A stretch of DNA of 64,000 nucleotides from Maridesulfovibrio salexigens DSM 2638 (lineage in GTDB: Bacteria > Desulfobacterota > Desulfovibrionia > Desulfovibrionales > Desulfovibrionaceae), in contig NC_012881.1 in NCBI RefSeq assembly GCF_000023445.1, positions 3,628,001 to 3,692,000 of the forward strand, read 5' to 3'. Below the pieces are notes generated by a model. It was not told where the DNA came from. It made no database searches and saw only the letters and a program-made list of their open reading frames with translations. Made by a program: the position numbers and the translations under genes. Below are positions 26,921 through 35,164 of the stretch, one piece after another. How positions within the stretch are numbered: the stretch's first letter is position 1; each line of letters starts with the position of its first letter.

Positions 26921-27679
26921 ATGCACGGCACGGAAATATTTGCAAACAACATATCCTGCTCCGGATACTGCTCCCGGTGCGAAGACACCCACGTCTTGGG
27001 CCCGGGAGACGCTGTGCGGCTCTGCATTGAATTGATGCAGAAACTGGACAGCGAAAAGCACGCTGACTTTGAGCTGCCTCCGGAGCAGCGAAATCCCCAC
27101 TTTTCAACCGACTACCTTTTTGGAAACGCACGCGGACAGATGTTCGGAATCATGACCTATCTGGACCATGAAGGAAATGAGCACTCCGCCAAGGCTTTTT
27201 CCGGACAATACAATGGATACTGGGAAATTCCCGGCTGGGTTAGCCCTATTATCGATCCACACGAATTTCAGAATCTTACTGAATCCACTGAAAAGGAAAT
27301 TAAAAGAATCGGCCGTGAAATGACCGATTTTACTCCCGGTACTGAGGAATATGCAGTCCTTGCGTCCCGGCGTAAAAAACTTTCACAAAAATTGATGCGC
27401 GAAATTCACGCCATCTACAAGGTTCATAATTTCCGATCTGAAACACGGACCATGCCGGAAATAATATACGGTTCAAAGGGAATCCCCACCGGAACCGGAG
27501 ATTGCTGCGCCCCAAAACTGCTGAACTTTGCAGCCAGCAACGGCTTTACCCCACTGGGAATTGCAGAGTTTTATTACGGTAAAGAGAACCGTTCACGCAC
27601 AAAACTGCATAAACAATTCTACCCTTCGTGCATTGAAAAATGCAGCCTTATTCTCGGCTATATGCTCTGCGGCCTCTAG
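26921..27679 (+). CDS. Stand-alone domain resembling the N-terminus of large RluA-type pseudouridine synthases
   Basis: 252 residues, no signal peptide. The C-terminal third has GTGDCCAPKLLNFA, then PLGIAEFYYGKENRS, then FYPSCIEKCSLILGYML. From memory these phrases match the long N-terminal extension of about 550-residue RluA-family proteins in gammaproteobacteria (CCAPKLL, AEFWWG, FYPACKGKC). The catalytic HRLD domain is absent here. An N-terminal Cys cluster (CSGYCSRCED, Cys13, Cys17, Cys20) and later Cys residues suggest metal binding. The function of the domain is unknown. There may be a partner synthase elsewhere, since the RluA-type gene at 16.9 kb also lacks this domain. Confidence 0.6.
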   Translation: MHGTEIFANNISCSGYCSRCEDTHVLGPGDAVRLCIELMQKLDSEKHADFELPPEQRNPHFSTDYLFGNARGQMFGIMTYLDHEGNEHSAKAFSGQYNGYWEIPGWVSPIIDPHEFQNLTESTEKEIKRIGREMTDFTPGTEEYAVLASRRKKLSQKLMREIHAIYKVHNFRSETRTMPEIIYGSKGIPTGTGDCCAPKLLNFAASNGFTPLGIAEFYYGKENRSRTKLHKQFYPSCIEKCSLILGYMLCGL

Positions 27680-27761
27680 GTATGCCTCAGTTATTTCTTT
27701 GATATTTTTCTATCAATAAGAAATATTTCGAAGTACAATCCATTTTACGGAGGTAACTTTC

Positions 27762-28196
27762 ATGAAAACAGCTAATTTTAAAAGATTTATTCCGGCTATT
27801 TTAACTGTTTGCTTGTTTGTACTCATTTCAGGTTGCGCACCGAAACAGACCTACTACCCTGTTTATGAAAACCCAACCAACACTAAGTGGATTGCGGAAG
27901 ATATTGACGGCAAGCCTATAGGGGGATTCGCTCATATCTGGATGCGCCTTGACGACAACGGTAAAATTTACGGTTCCGGAGGCTGTAACAGCTTCCGCGG
28001 CGACTACTCCTATGTAAACGGACAATTCAGTACCGGACCGCTTGGTATGACCCGCAAAGCATGCTCCAAAAACCTGAATCTGCAGGAATTCAAATTCATG
28101 CAGGCTTTAGAGCGAGTTCAAACCATGCAGGAAAGAAACGGTATGCTTTACATGGAAGGAAACGGCAACTCCCTACTTTTTTATAAGGGTCACTAA
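27762..28196 (+). CDS. META-domain lipoprotein (HslJ-like)
   Basis: 144 residues; GGAGG upstream. A signal peptide ends in the lipobox LISGC with Cys25 as the lipidated residue. The META domain follows: NTKWIAEDIDGKPI, GSGGCNSFRGDY (the invariant Gly-Cys-Asn), and GMTRKACS. The family includes E. coli HslJ, a heat-shock outer-membrane lipoprotein involved in novobiocin resistance. The two Cys residues of the domain could form a disulfide. It is followed after 24 bases by a histidine kinase, possibly co-transcribed. Confidence 0.93.
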   Translation: MKTANFKRFIPAILTVCLFVLISGCAPKQTYYPVYENPTNTKWIAEDIDGKPIGGFAHIWMRLDDNGKIYGSGGCNSFRGDYSYVNGQFSTGPLGMTRKACSKNLNLQEFKFMQALERVQTMQERNGMLYMEGNGNSLLFYKGH

Positions 28197-28220
28197 TCCA
28201 TCAGTTCTAAGGGATATTGC

Positions 28221-29408
28221 ATGAGTGAAGACGCATACTCTCCGAGTTGTCCGGTAGAGGATTTTTATCCTTGCAGCCCGGACATTTTGGATCAACATAC
28301 GAGGATAAAAAAAGAGATAGCAGCGGAATTACTAAACTCCGTTCCTAACCCTGCCTTTATTCTTAACAGCGACAGAAGAATCATTCTGTACAACAGCACG
28401 CTTTCCGCAGCTGCAGGGGAAAGACGAACCAACAAAATTCTCGGACGCCGTCCCGGTGAACTTTTCCGTTGCTGCAACTCACAAAACAGCGAGTGTGGTA
28501 AGGCGGTTCCCTGCGTACAATGTGGCGCCCTACGAGCTATCCAAACAGCCATGACCGGAGAGAAGGCTGAAGAAATATGCATGCTGCTGTCCAATGTAGA
28601 CGGCATAGTCAAAGCTTACACATTCAAAGTAAATGCCTCCCCCTTAGTAATCAAAGATGAGCAATATTTCATAATCCATCTGACTGATATTTCCGACAGT
28701 AAGCATAAAGAAATGATGGAAAGGGTTTTCCTTCATGACTTGCTGAATGCTGTAAACGGCATAGTCAATGCGGGGACACTACTCGAAGAAGATGCTGTCA
28801 AAACCGAACATCGAGAGCTTGCCGGAATGATCGTTGACCGGGCAAGATTTATGGCAAACGAAATCGATGCCCACAGATTGTTCATCTCCGCTGAAGCCAG
28901 ACAGCTTGAGGTAAACAATGAGCCGGTAATCGTTAAACAGATTATTGATGCGGTCTGCGCGCTTCACTCCAGCAGTCAAATGACAAAAGATAAAAACATC
29001 TCTCTCAAATCCAAGATAGATGACTTTTCTTTAACCACTGACAAGCGAATTCTTTACCGTATTATTGAGAATCTGGTTAAAAACGCAATTGAAGCCTCCC
29101 CTGCAAACAGCACTGTCGAGGTTATGGGCACGACCAAAAACGATTACGCCCTGATCACAGTTTCCAACACGGGAACCATACCCATGACGGTTGCACATCA
29201 GATATTTAAAAAATCTTTTTCCACAAAAGGTAAGGGAAGAGGACTTGGTACATACAGTGTAAAAGTATTCACTGAAAATTACCTCCGGGGAAGAGTATGG
29301 TTCGATTCATCACAAGATGACGGCACCAATTTTTATGTAAAGATTCCCCTCTCTCCATCAACTGAACCGATTGTGGAACAAGGCCGCCCTCAAGGTCTAC
29401 AGAATTAA
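28221..29408 (+). CDS. Soluble PAS histidine kinase with Cys-rich insert
   Basis: 395 residues with no membrane segment. The PAS domain (about 35-150) contains a Cys-rich insert: Cys84, Cys85, Cys92, Cys98 and Cys101 (FRCCNSQNSEC and PCVQCGA). Similar inserts recur in deltaproteobacterial kinases and could bind a metal or sense redox state (inference). The H-box is atypical, FLHDLLN with His172, followed by HATPase_c with NLVKNAIEAS and GRGLGTYSVK. No receiver domain is present and no response regulator adjoins. It lies between the META lipoprotein and the PAP2 gene, all closely spaced. Confidence 0.9.
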   Translation: MSEDAYSPSCPVEDFYPCSPDILDQHTRIKKEIAAELLNSVPNPAFILNSDRRIILYNSTLSAAAGERRTNKILGRRPGELFRCCNSQNSECGKAVPCVQCGALRAIQTAMTGEKAEEICMLLSNVDGIVKAYTFKVNASPLVIKDEQYFIIHLTDISDSKHKEMMERVFLHDLLNAVNGIVNAGTLLEEDAVKTEHRELAGMIVDRARFMANEIDAHRLFISAEARQLEVNNEPVIVKQIIDAVCALHSSSQMTKDKNISLKSKIDDFSLTTDKRILYRIIENLVKNAIEASPANSTVEVMGTTKNDYALITVSNTGTIPMTVAHQIFKKSFSTKGKGRGLGTYSVKVFTENYLRGRVWFDSSQDDGTNFYVKIPLSPSTEPIVEQGRPQGLQN

Positions 29409-29423
29409 CAAGGAAGTTTACCC

Positions 29424-30056
29424 ATGATTGACAGTTCCAAAAGATTGTCTTTCTGCACAGCTGTCGGCGCACTTGTGACACTGCTGCTTGTTGTGCTCTT
29501 TTACCAATCCTTTGACCTGCCCATAGCCCAAGCTGCGCATTCATTAAAAGGTACATTTGCGATTACAATCGGCAAAATGTTCAGCAATCTTGCCTCCAAG
29601 CACGTAATCCAGACCATCTCATTTCTGGCCCTGATCGCAGGAACTGTTGATGCAACTCTCAATGGACTTCAAAACAGATCACGTGCCATGCTGCTGGTAG
29701 CTTTTTCAACCATGACCGCCATGCTTATCGGAGACGAGCTGAAATGGTTCTTTGGACGCTTTCGACCGCCAGTGTTCTTCGAAGACGGTTCCTTCGGCTT
29801 CACTTGGTTTTCCGGCAAATATATGCAGAACTCTTTTCCTTCAGGGCACACCCTGCGCATTTTCTCATTAACCACAGCAATAGCTCTGCTCCTTCCACGC
29901 AAAAAGTATATCCCTATAATTCTGGCTGTACTGATCGGAATCAGCCGGGTTGTGGTGGGTAAGCATTACCCCTCTGATGTCATTTTCGGATGTTTCATCG
30001 GCACCAGCTGCGCATTCTGGGCACACTACTTTTTATTCCTGCGAAGCAAAGAGTAG
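29424..30056 (+). CDS. PAP2-family membrane phosphatase
   Basis: 210 residues with about six membrane segments; AAGGAAG upstream. The three PAP2 motifs are complete: Lys107...Arg-Pro114-115 (KWFFGRFRPP), PSGH at 139-142, and Ser174-Arg175...His181...Asp185 (SRVVVGKHYPSD). The family includes undecaprenyl-pyrophosphate and phosphatidic or phosphatidylglycerol phosphatases; a lipid-phosphate substrate is likely but not defined. Last gene of a likely META-kinase-PAP2 operon. Confidence 0.92.
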   Translation: MIDSSKRLSFCTAVGALVTLLLVVLFYQSFDLPIAQAAHSLKGTFAITIGKMFSNLASKHVIQTISFLALIAGTVDATLNGLQNRSRAMLLVAFSTMTAMLIGDELKWFFGRFRPPVFFEDGSFGFTWFSGKYMQNSFPSGHTLRIFSLTTAIALLLPRKKYIPIILAVLIGISRVVVGKHYPSDVIFGCFIGTSCAFWAHYFLFLRSKE

Positions 30057-30120
30057 AAGTCCCAAAGACCTTACTCAAGAGCTTCCAGCTTGAGCATTAC
30101 GGATATTGAAGGCCAAAGAA

Positions 30121-30158
30121 AAGCCCCCGCCGAATGATTCCGGCGGGGGCTTTTTTTC
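30121..30158. terminator. Strong bidirectional terminator
   Basis: AAGCCCCCGCCG-AATGATT-CCGGCGGGGGCTT with a T run on the plus side and TTTTC on the minus side; it serves the convergent PAP2 and RND genes. Confidence 0.93.
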
Positions 30159-30175
30159 TAAACTTTAATTATCTT

Positions 30176-33100
30176 CTACTCTTCAGAGGAATCAGCCTTA
30201 GCAGCAGATCCCTTTCTATTTTGGAATTTTACCAGAGTCACATAGAACAGCGGGACAAAAAGCACCCCGAGAATGGTCGCCGCAATCATGCCTGCAAAAA
30301 CAGACGTTCCGAGAGCATGGCGGCTGGCAGACCCCGCACCCTGTGCAATTACCAGCGGAACAACTCCGAGTATAAACGCAAAGGAGGTCATCAGGATCGG
30401 ACGGAAACGCAACTGCGCGGCCTGCACTGCTGCATCCAGAAGAGATGCTCCCTGTTCATACTTGGCCTTGGCAAATTCAACGATGAGGATTGCGTTCTTA
30501 GCCGCAAGACCGACCAGCATGATCAAACCGATCTGGGCATAAACGTTGTTATCCAAACCGCGTATGAACTGCCCTGATATGGCCCCGAATACACCCAGCG
30601 GCACCGCAAAAACAATCGCCAGCGGAATGATCCAGCTTTCATACTGCGCTGCAAGTACGAGAAATACCATCATGACCGCCAAGGCAAAAATGATAACAAC
30701 TTCGCCGCCGGACTTCTTCTCCTGATAGGCAATGTTCGTCCAATCAAAACCATAGCCTCTGGGCAGGGTATCACGAGCGACTTTTTCCATTACCGCCATA
30801 GCCTGACCGGTACTATAACCGGGAGCGTTGGCGGCAGTAATTTCAATAGCCCTGAACAAATTGTAGCGCTGAATATATTCCGGTCCGAAGATCTTCTTCT
30901 GGTTCAGCAGGGTGGAAAGAGGAATCATCTTTCCGGTATTACCGCGCACATAAAACTTGGAAACATCCTCAGGACTGGTTCTGAACTGGGAATCAGCCTG
31001 CGCCATAACCCGATAAGTCCTGCCATACTTGTTAAAATCGTTAATGTAATATCCACCAAGGAAAGTCTGCATTGCTGTGAACACTTCATTAAGAGGAATA
31101 CCCAGCTTGCGGACCTTATCACGATCAACATCAACATAAAGCTGCGGCACATTAGCACTGAAAGTGGAGAATACTCCGGTAAGTTCAGGCTGCTTGCGCA
31201 ACTCGGCCATATAATCCTGCGCAGCCTGTGCCAGCTCCTCGACAGTTCCTCCGGAACGGTCCTGCAGTTCAAACTGTAATCCACCGGTTGAACCGATGCC
31301 GTTAATTGGCGGCGGGTTGAAGCAGATTACCACGGCCTCCTGAATTCCAAGAACCTTCTGCTGAACTTTGCGCAGGATGGAATTTACATGCAGTTGCGGA
31401 TCGGTTCGCTCATCCCATGGATCAAGAGATGCAAACAGTGTCGAAGTGTAAGATGAATATGCACCGGTAATAAGGTTGAATCCTCCCAGTGCAAAATAAG
31501 TTTTAACGCCCGGTTCATTCCTAAGGATATCCTCAACCTTCTTAACAACCGCATCCGAGCGCTCAAGCGAAGCACCTTCAGGAAGCTGAACGTTGATCAT
31601 GAAATAGCCCTGATCCTCGTTAGGTACGAACCCGGTAGGCACAGTATTGAAAAGGGAATATGTCCCAAACATGAGCACACCGAAAATTCCCAGCGCAACA
31701 ATTGACTTGCGCAGAATCAGACGGACTCCAGAGGTATATCCTGAGGTTATTTTACTGAAGTATTTATTGAATTGTTCAAAGAACCATCCCAGCGGACCAC
31801 GCATTTTCTTCTGCGGCCGCAGCAGCAAAGCAGACATGGCCGGGGAGAATGTCAAAGCATTGATGGACGAAATGGCGACAGAAACAGCAAGGGTCAACGC
31901 GAACTGTTTATATAACTGTCCGGAAATACCACCCATGAATGCTACTGGTACGAACACGGCAATAAGAACCGCAGTAGTCGCCACAATCGGCCCGGAGACC
32001 TCTTTCATGGCCTCCTTGGTAGCCGTCTTGGCATCCATCCCCTCTTCGTCAATCTTGGATTGTACCGCTTCGACCACAACGATGGCATCGTCAACAACAA
32101 TACCGATGGCCAAAACCATACCGAACAGGGTCAAAGTGTTAATGGAGAACCCAAGAACCTGGAAGAAAGCAAAGGTACCGACAAGTGAAACCGGAACCGC
32201 AATCATCGGTACGATGGTGGCCCGCAGGTTCTGCAAAAAGATGAAGACAACGATGAATACGAGGGCCATAGCCTCGTAAAGGGTATCCATAACCTCATCA
32301 ATAGAGGCTGTTACAAACAAAGTTGTATCGTAGGGGATGTCATATTTCATCCCGGTGGGGAAATCTTTGGAAAGCTCATCCATAGTGGAACGGACTTGTT
32401 CAACGATATCCAACGCATTTGCACCGGGCAACTGGTAAACCAGCAGCATCGCGGAATCAATTTCACCCTGCCTGCCGAATGCAGAATAGGATTTGGATCC
32501 CATTTCCACCCGGGCAACATCCCGAATATGCACAGTACTGCCGTCCGGGTTGGCTTTTACGATAATATTACCGAATTCATCAGGTTCACTAAGGCGTCCC
32601 TTTACCCTGACAGTTAACTGGAACTGCTGACCGGATGCTGCCGGGGGCTGACCAACCTGACCGGCAGGAGCCTGTAAGTTCTGCTCCTGCACTGCGGCTA
32701 TGATGTCATCCGCTGTAATCGCCAGCCGAGCCATTTTATCAGGATCAAGCCAGATACGCATACCATAATCCTGATCTCCAAACAGAGAAACGCTACCGAC
32801 TCCGGGGATACGGGAAATGGCATCAAACAGATTAATCTTTGCGTAGTTATTCAGAAAAAGAGAGTCATATGTTCCTTCCGGTGAAAGCAGGCTGATTACG
32901 CAGATCATGCTTGAAGACTGCTTTTTAACACTGACACCGGACTTGGTTACTTCCGAAGGTAACTGGGGAGTGGCAAGACTGACCCTGTTCTGAACATCAA
33001 CGGTCGCCAGTTCAAGATCACGTCCCAGATCAAAGGTAACGTTAAGCACCATGCGTCCATCGTTGGAACTGATGGAGTTCATGTAGAGCATGTCCTGCGC

Positions 33101-33313
33101 ACCGTTAACCTGTTCCTCAATGGGAGCTGCAACGGTCTGCTCCACGACATCCGCGCTGGCACCGGTATACTGGGCCGCAATCTGTACCGTAGGCGGGGCG
33201 ATCTCAGGATACTGGGCAATGGGCAGGGTAAAAATACTGAGTAACCCTACCAGCGTGATAATGATGGAGATAACGGACGAAAAAATGGGTCTGTCGATAA
33301 AGAAATTGACCAT
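30176..33313 (-). CDS. RND multidrug efflux permease (HAE1/AcrB type)
   Basis: 1045 residues, the normal length. N-terminal FFIDRPIFSSVISIIITLVG, then two large periplasmic loops and 12 membrane segments. The proton-relay pair is present in membrane segment 4 (GIVVDDAIVVVEAVQ). Further HAE1 phrases include FVPNEDQGYFM and the C-terminal LVGLAAKNAILIVEFA. It is the inner-membrane proton-driven pump of a tripartite exporter for hydrophobic drugs or bile-like compounds. The adaptor gene is just upstream. No outer-membrane channel gene is in the window, so a TolC-like protein from elsewhere is implied. Confidence 0.96.
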   Translation of the reverse strand: MVNFFIDRPIFSSVISIIITLVGLLSIFTLPIAQYPEIAPPTVQIAAQYTGASADVVEQTVAAPIEEQVNGAQDMLYMNSISSNDGRMVLNVTFDLGRDLELATVDVQNRVSLATPQLPSEVTKSGVSVKKQSSSMICVISLLSPEGTYDSLFLNNYAKINLFDAISRIPGVGSVSLFGDQDYGMRIWLDPDKMARLAITADDIIAAVQEQNLQAPAGQVGQPPAASGQQFQLTVRVKGRLSEPDEFGNIIVKANPDGSTVHIRDVARVEMGSKSYSAFGRQGEIDSAMLLVYQLPGANALDIVEQVRSTMDELSKDFPTGMKYDIPYDTTLFVTASIDEVMDTLYEAMALVFIVVFIFLQNLRATIVPMIAVPVSLVGTFAFFQVLGFSINTLTLFGMVLAIGIVVDDAIVVVEAVQSKIDEEGMDAKTATKEAMKEVSGPIVATTAVLIAVFVPVAFMGGISGQLYKQFALTLAVSVAISSINALTFSPAMSALLLRPQKKMRGPLGWFFEQFNKYFSKITSGYTSGVRLILRKSIVALGIFGVLMFGTYSLFNTVPTGFVPNEDQGYFMINVQLPEGASLERSDAVVKKVEDILRNEPGVKTYFALGGFNLITGAYSSYTSTLFASLDPWDERTDPQLHVNSILRKVQQKVLGIQEAVVICFNPPPINGIGSTGGLQFELQDRSGGTVEELAQAAQDYMAELRKQPELTGVFSTFSANVPQLYVDVDRDKVRKLGIPLNEVFTAMQTFLGGYYINDFNKYGRTYRVMAQADSQFRTSPEDVSKFYVRGNTGKMIPLSTLLNQKKIFGPEYIQRYNLFRAIEITAANAPGYSTGQAMAVMEKVARDTLPRGYGFDWTNIAYQEKKSGGEVVIIFALAVMMVFLVLAAQYESWIIPLAIVFAVPLGVFGAISGQFIRGLDNNVYAQIGLIMLVGLAAKNAILIVEFAKAKYEQGASLLDAAVQAAQLRFRPILMTSFAFILGVVPLVIAQGAGSASRHALGTSVFAGMIAATILGVLFVPLFYVTLVKFQNRKGSAAKADSSEE

Positions 33314-33333
33314 GGTTCTTCCTGCGAAAAATT

Positions 33334-33357
33334 ATCTCCCCGCTATTGCGGGGAGAT
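33334..33357 (-). terminator. Intercistronic hairpin between RND adaptor and permease
   Basis: Perfect ATCTCCCCGC-aata-GCGGGGAGAT followed on the minus strand by AATTTTT. It could act as an attenuator or as an mRNA-stability hairpin that lets adaptor and permease differ in amount. Confidence 0.6.
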
Positions 33358-33377
33358 TTGTATATTAAATGGGATTA

Positions 33378-34553
33378 CTATTTCTCAATTTTAGAGCTGT
33401 CAGGAGAAATTTGAGGAGTGACCGGAGTTCCGGGACGAATCTTATTCACGCCGTCAGCAATAATCAGGGTCCCGGATTCAATTCCGGTTTTGACAACTGT
33501 ATTGCGGTCGTCGCTGTAATCAACAGTAATGTGCTTTTCTACTACAGTACCGTTAGAAACAGTCAGCAAAGATTTACGTCCCTGAACATCAAGCAACGCC
33601 CTTGTGGGAACCACCAACGCACTGGGGTATTCTTTGAGGCAAACAACAACCTTGGCATATTGTCCATCACGCAGAATCCTTTCCGGGTTAGGAAACTCTG
33701 CGCGAATTCCCAAGGTCCCGGTGGAAGAATCCACTGCACGATCAGCCATGTTGAAAGTTCCATTATAGGCATAGTAGTCACCATCAGCCAGAATAATCTG
33801 GAGATTGGAACCCCTCGCAGGCTTGCCTGCTTTTTTATTAGCCTCTATTTCGCGCGCGGCGACAAGATATTCTCTTTCAGGGATGCTGAAATTTACATAA
33901 ACCGGATCAACAGCAGAAACGGTTACCAGCACAGTTGCTTCAGCAGCAACAAGAGTACCCGGCTCAACCTGAGTTCTACCGATAATGCCATCCATAGGAG
34001 ACTTGATCTGAGTAAAACCCAAATCCAGATTAGCCTGCTCAACCTGTGCCTTAGCGTTACTTACGTTAGCTTCCAGCACCTGCTTGTCGGTAATCTTGGA
34101 ATCGAACTCTTCACGACTAACCGCACCTTGATCAAAAAGGGCCTTAAAGCGTTTGTAATCTTTCTTGGCCTTAGCGAGAGTTGCACGGGTACTGGCAAGT
34201 TCCGCCTCAGCTTTCTTCAGAGCCTCATTATAAGGACGGGGATCAATTATAAAAAGGAGCTGCCCTTCCTTAACCCGCTGCCCTTCAGTGAACAGCCTTT
34301 CTTTGATATGCCCCTGCACACGGGCTTTTATCTCTACGGTCTTCAAAGCTTGAATCTGGGCTACGTATTCTCCCATCACAGGAAATTGGTGTTCCGTAAC
34401 TTTGATCACTTTGACAGGCATGGCTTGAGCAGCCGCCTTTTGATCTTTTTCATCACCAAAACATCCGCCCAAAAGGACCGACATGGTTAACAAGACAAAA
34501 AGAAGAACAACGGATGCCCTCAATCCAGCAACCGCACGAAAAAAAGATTTCAC
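33378..34553 (-). CDS. RND efflux periplasmic adaptor (membrane-fusion) subunit
   Basis: 391 residues from a GTG at 34553, six bases after a GGGGG ribosome site. A signal sequence with a lipobox-like stretch (LLGGCFGD) suggests a lipoprotein anchor, as in AcrA. The HlyD/AcrA fold follows: lipoyl half (TVEIKARVQGHIKERLF), alpha-helical hairpin with coiled coil, second lipoyl half (IKSPMDGIIGRTQVEPGTLV), then beta-barrel and membrane-proximal domains. It bridges the inner-membrane pump to an outer-membrane channel. First gene of a two-gene operon; no local repressor is seen. Confidence 0.95.
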   Translation of the reverse strand: MKSFFRAVAGLRASVVLLFVLLTMSVLLGGCFGDEKDQKAAAQAMPVKVIKVTEHQFPVMGEYVAQIQALKTVEIKARVQGHIKERLFTEGQRVKEGQLLFIIDPRPYNEALKKAEAELASTRATLAKAKKDYKRFKALFDQGAVSREEFDSKITDKQVLEANVSNAKAQVEQANLDLGFTQIKSPMDGIIGRTQVEPGTLVAAEATVLVTVSAVDPVYVNFSIPEREYLVAAREIEANKKAGKPARGSNLQIILADGDYYAYNGTFNMADRAVDSSTGTLGIRAEFPNPERILRDGQYAKVVVCLKEYPSALVVPTRALLDVQGRKSLLTVSNGTVVEKHITVDYSDDRNTVVKTGIESGTLIIADGVNKIRPGTPVTPQISPDSSKIEK

Positions 34554-34703
34554 AAATTCCCCCTAAGTAGCATTTCAAAGAAAGGGACCACCCTCGAAAC
34601 AGCAATCCAACTCCCAATCACAATTATAATAAAAAAAGCAAGGAGACAGTAACCGATTACTATTCCAAAAAAAAGTAAATTATTATGTACCGCACTTAAG
34701 AAA

Positions 34704-35006
34704 CTAATGATGCAATCTGTCTTTGATCTGTTCAATTGCCCGCGGAATCTCCTCCGCAGCCAGCAGCTTTAAACGATCATATTCTGCCTTGAACTCAGCA
34801 CTGGGATAAGTGCGATCCGCAATACTGGAGGAGTACAGGCTTGGAATCTTATTCAAAACCACACAAACTATATCAAACAAACACTTGTCACATTGACAAA
34901 ATTCTATTTCCGCCCGCCCGATAAGTGCCTGCAACTCGTTATAAACTATCTCTTCAGTAAGATTGACAATTTCATCGCTCCTAAAGAAATCCTTCATTGG
35001 CAACAT
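34704..35006 (-). CDS. ComFB-like protein
   Basis: 100 residues from the ATG at 35006, preceded by AAAGGGGGAGA; a longer frame upstream lacks a site. It matches the late-competence ComFB family: an N-terminal helix (NLTEEIVYNELQALI), then CQCDKCLFDIVCVVLNKIPSLY. This is the conserved Cys-X-Cys-X2-Cys followed by LN-x-[IL]-P, with Cys at about residues 36, 38 and 41. ComFB-like proteins occur beside signalling genes, and cyanobacterial members have been reported to bind cyclic dinucleotides. The function here is unknown. It sits between a diguanylate cyclase and the RND pump on the same strand. Confidence 0.8.
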   Translation of the reverse strand: MLPMKDFFRSDEIVNLTEEIVYNELQALIGRAEIEFCQCDKCLFDIVCVVLNKIPSLYSSSIADRTYPSAEFKAEYDRLKLLAAEEIPRAIEQIKDRLHH

Positions 35007-35107
35007 ATTCTCCCCCTTTGCTTGAACCATTAAGATTTCAACACTTATTATTAAAAGTATAGCGCACAACAGCGGCTATTCAAAGCCAATTTTAGAATCC
35101 ATCAAAC

Positions 35108-35138
35108 AAAAAAAATCCGGCACGAAAAACGTACCGGA
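35108..35138 (-). terminator. Terminator after the GGDEF response regulator
   Basis: Minus strand: TCCGGTACG-TTTTT-CGTGCCGGA followed by a long T run. It separates this gene from the ComFB-like gene. Confidence 0.88.
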
Positions 35139-35164
35139 CACTTAAATGAATGATGAATGTAGCG

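Noticed and set aside
34550-34735. 61-residue minus-strand frame between the ComFB-like gene and the RND adaptor, with a hydrophobic segment and a stop overlapping the adaptor start
   Set aside because: It starts inside the end of the ComFB-like gene, has no ribosome site and no recognisable family; the overlap with the adaptor GTG looks accidental. A small membrane protein cannot be fully excluded.
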